Shown here: piece by piece, positions 62,266 to 64,000 of the stretch
How positions within the stretch are numbered: position 1 is the first letter of the stretch
Layout: each line of letters opens with the position of its first letter
Position numbers and translations under genes: made by a program
The notes under the pieces: model-generated
Seen by the model: the letters and a program-made list of their open reading frames with translations, nothing else
Told to the model about the DNA's origin: nothing
Databases searched by the model: none
Origin: Bacteroidota bacterium
GTDB taxonomy: Bacteria; Bacteroidota; Bacteroidia; Chitinophagales; UBA10324
Assembly: GCA_018267315.1 (NCBI GenBank)
Contig: JAFDYS010000024.1
Location: forward strand, 51,420-115,419
Length of the DNA: 64,000 nucleotides
Direction of reading: 5' to 3'

Positions 62266-63435
62266 ATGAAAACACTGTTTTACACCGTTATCTTGATGCT
62301 GACCGTTTCGGCAATTGAAGCACAGATATGCAATAACCTGTGGCCGGTAGTTTCACCCGATGGACAGTACGTGTATTTCTCATCGGACCGTCATGGCGGA
62401 AACTTTGAGATTTATCGCTGCGACATTGATGGCAACAATCTGATTCGGCTCACGAATTCATCTGACCCTAAGATGTACCCTGCCGTCAGTCCTGACGGAT
62501 CAAAAATCACCTTCCAAAGCAGTGACTACGGCACCTCGGCCGAAATCTTTATCATGGATAATGATGGCATCAACCTGGTGCGCCTGACTGACAACTCAAC
62601 TTATGACGGCATACCCTCATTCTCTCCTGATGGGCAAAAACTGATATTCTCCGCCTGGGACGGCGAAGAATATCCTGAAATTTTTACAATGAATATTGAC
62701 GGTTCGCAACGCACCCAACTTACCAATATGAGTGGAGCTAACTGGCAGTACGCACCACGCTACCATCCCGGAGGAACCAATATTTATTTTGAAGCCGGAT
62801 ATAATGCCGATAACCATTTGATGATGATGGATACGGACGGAACAAACTGGGTGGACATAACTCCTCCCAATTATTTCGGTTATTACGATGGAGGTATTGA
62901 TTTCAATGCCGATGGAAGCAAGATCATTTTCTTCACCACAGAATGGGTTGGTTACAACAACGGCTCGGATATAGTTATTGCCAATGCGGATGGAAGTGAA
63001 TGGCAACGGCTCACCTATTCAACTGACGGGGATTATTATTATGAACCGGCATTTGACCGGGTGAGCAACAAAATATTCTATTGCTACAATGCTGTTTCAT
63101 CTGAAAATATCTGGACGATGCTAAGCATGAATGATGTTGGATTTGAAGTTACACCCTTTAACAATTGCTTCAATGTTGGTGTGGAAGAGTTGGAGAATTC
63201 ATCTGACATAAATATCTATCCGAATCCGGCGAGCGGAGCAGTCAGGGTTCAAGTCCCTTCAGTTAGTGAGACCAGTATCACGCTTACAAATACGCTTGGG
63301 CAGGATTACAGCCCGCCATTCACAACCGATAGAGAAAAGATGCTGATTGACCTCAACGGACTATCGAAAGGTATTTACGCTTTGCAGATTCACTCCGGAT
63401 CACAAATGCGGACTGAGCTGATCGTGATTGAATAA
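62266..63435 (+). CDS. T9SS cargo with TolB-like PD40 beta-propeller
   Basis: A 389-residue secreted protein: signal peptide (1-20, ending I-E-A-Q), then a TolB-type propeller with PD40 repeats of the form S-P-D-G (V-S-P-D-G-Q-Y-V-Y-F-S-S-D-R, V-S-P-D-G-S-K-I-T-F, F-S-P-D-G-Q-K-L-I-F and more) and a T9SS sorting domain (about 310-389, with N-I-Y-P-N-P-A-S-G and G-I-Y-A-L-Q-I). Non-catalytic propellers of this kind bind proteins or glycans at the surface. An in-frame TTG 21 bases upstream of ATG 62266 is not preferred. Confidence 0.85.
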   Translation: MKTLFYTVILMLTVSAIEAQICNNLWPVVSPDGQYVYFSSDRHGGNFEIYRCDIDGNNLIRLTNSSDPKMYPAVSPDGSKITFQSSDYGTSAEIFIMDNDGINLVRLTDNSTYDGIPSFSPDGQKLIFSAWDGEEYPEIFTMNIDGSQRTQLTNMSGANWQYAPRYHPGGTNIYFEAGYNADNHLMMMDTDGTNWVDITPPNYFGYYDGGIDFNADGSKIIFFTTEWVGYNNGSDIVIANADGSEWQRLTYSTDGDYYYEPAFDRVSNKIFYCYNAVSSENIWTMLSMNDVGFEVTPFNNCFNVGVEELENSSDINIYPNPASGAVRVQVPSVSETSITLTNTLGQDYSPPFTTDREKMLIDLNGLSKGIYALQIHSGSQMRTELIVIE

Positions 63436-63465
63436 GATCTGTTCACCTGATTGAAAATACAATAA

Positions 63466-63501
63466 CAAAAAAACGGCTGCCGGTATCGCCGGCAGCCGTT
63501 T
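63466..63501 (-). terminator. Strong terminator of groEL
   Basis: AAACGGCTGCCGG (63471-63483) pairs with CCGGCAGCCGTTT (63489-63501), loop of five. On the minus strand the stem is followed by a run of T (A-tract at 63466-63473 on the plus strand), so it terminates groEL; it may also slow plus-strand transcription. Confidence 0.9.
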
Positions 63502-63522
63502 CCAGTTTCAAGCATCAAGAGT

Positions 63523-64000
63523 TTAGTAATCCATTCCACCACCCGGAGGCATAGCAGGCATGGCCTTTTCTTCCTTCGGTTTTTCCACGATCACACATTC
63601 CGTAGTGAGGAGCATGGAAGCGATGGATACGGCATTCTCCAGTGCTACGCGGGTCACCTTGGTGGGATCGATCACACCGGCAGCCATCATCTTTTCATAT
63701 ACTTCGGTGCGTGCATTGTAACCGAAGTCGCCTTTTCCTTCCTTCACTTTCTGCACCACAATGGAACCTTCCTGACCCGCATTGGCCGCAATTTGACGAA
63801 GCGGCTCTTCGAGTGAACGGCGAACGATGTTGATACCCGTTTCTTCATCTTCGTTTGTTGCTTTCACTTTATCCAGCGCTTCGAGTGCACGGATGTAAGC
63901 TACACCACCGCCGGGAACAATTCCTTCTTCCACGGCTGCTCGGGTAGCATGCAGTGCGTCATCCACGCGGGCTTTCTTCTCTTTCATTTCCACTTCAGAA
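63523..64000 (-). CDS. groL: Chaperonin GroEL, C-terminal part (5' end outside the window)
   Basis: About 159 C-terminal residues of the 60-kDa chaperonin are visible; the gene runs off the right edge. Typical elements are [55 protein letters not shown] and the flexible Gly/Met tail ending P-G-G-G-M-D-Y. The minus-strand terminator is just downstream. groES would be expected further right. Confidence 0.97.
   Translation of the reverse strand, partial: SEVEMKEKKARVDDALHATRAAVEEGIVPGGGVAYIRALEALDKVKATNEDEETGINIVRRSLEEPLRQIAANAGQEGSIVVQKVKEGKGDFGYNARTEVYEKMMAAGVIDPTKVTRVALENAVSIASMLLTTECVIVEKPKEEKAMPAMPPGGGMDY

Noticed and set aside
1..64000. tRNA, rRNA, CRISPR or integrase-linked att sites
   Set aside because: No cloverleaf-like, spacer-repeat or integrase-like sequence was recognised in the gaps.

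Overview
The window is a chromosomal stretch of a Bacteroidota bacterium, most like Chitinophagales or Saprospiria; the rank below phylum is a guess. Three things point there. About eleven secreted proteins end in a type IX secretion system (T9SS) C-terminal sorting domain with a YPNP-like entry and a G-x-Y-x-L or V end. Several genes have TAnnTTTG promoter boxes a few bases before the start codon. Typical Bacteroidota families are present (GWxTD protein, DUF4251, WbqC, fused E1 alpha/beta dehydrogenase, type III PLP arginine decarboxylase). I see no rRNA, tRNA, CRISPR array, phage or intact insertion sequence.

Layout. 1-10.2 kb: a penicillin acylase family hydrolase cut by the left edge, a DUF4251 protein, a beta-helix T9SS cargo, an aminotransferase, an RfaE1-like sugar kinase, an Asp-box T9SS cargo and a Prx6 peroxiredoxin. 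10.4-15.8 kb: a 944-residue GT2-membrane-TPR fusion coupled to a methyltransferase, a cyanophycinase-like lipoprotein and a DUF2461 protein. 15.9-20.9 kb: an AT-rich T9SS cargo, a small heat-shock protein, a TMEM175-like channel, a DNA-repair methyltransferase and an MscS channel. 21-27.8 kb: an arginine-themed block with a type III arginine decarboxylase facing an arginase-family enzyme, then argS, a PGM1-like ATP-grasp peptide ligase and a divergent unknown gene.

27.9-40.5 kb is rich in secreted products: six T9SS cargos including an animal-type heme peroxidase, an NlpE-like lipoprotein, WbqC, and a pilin-like gene adjoining a GWxTD gene. 40.6-51.6 kb is mostly housekeeping (prs, rplY, pth, FAH-family hydrolase, pseudouridine synthase, fused E1, LD-carboxypeptidase, metG). 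51.7-64 kb holds a DUF3108 protein, a large Asp-box cargo, pdhB, lpdA, an Rrf2 regulator, two more T9SS cargos and the 3' end of groEL.

The most unusual signals are non-coding or sit inside genes. A palindromic repeat next to mscS reappears as an in-frame piece of argS. A 7-bp tandem repeat family lies between argS and the ligase gene and again inside wbqC. A 13-bp inverted repeat overlaps a possible promoter between the peptide ligase and its divergent partner. A palindrome overlaps the likely promoter of the small heat-shock gene. The best candidate for an undescribed system is the arginine block around the PGM1-like ligase (20997-27812); its function is inferred from neighbours only.
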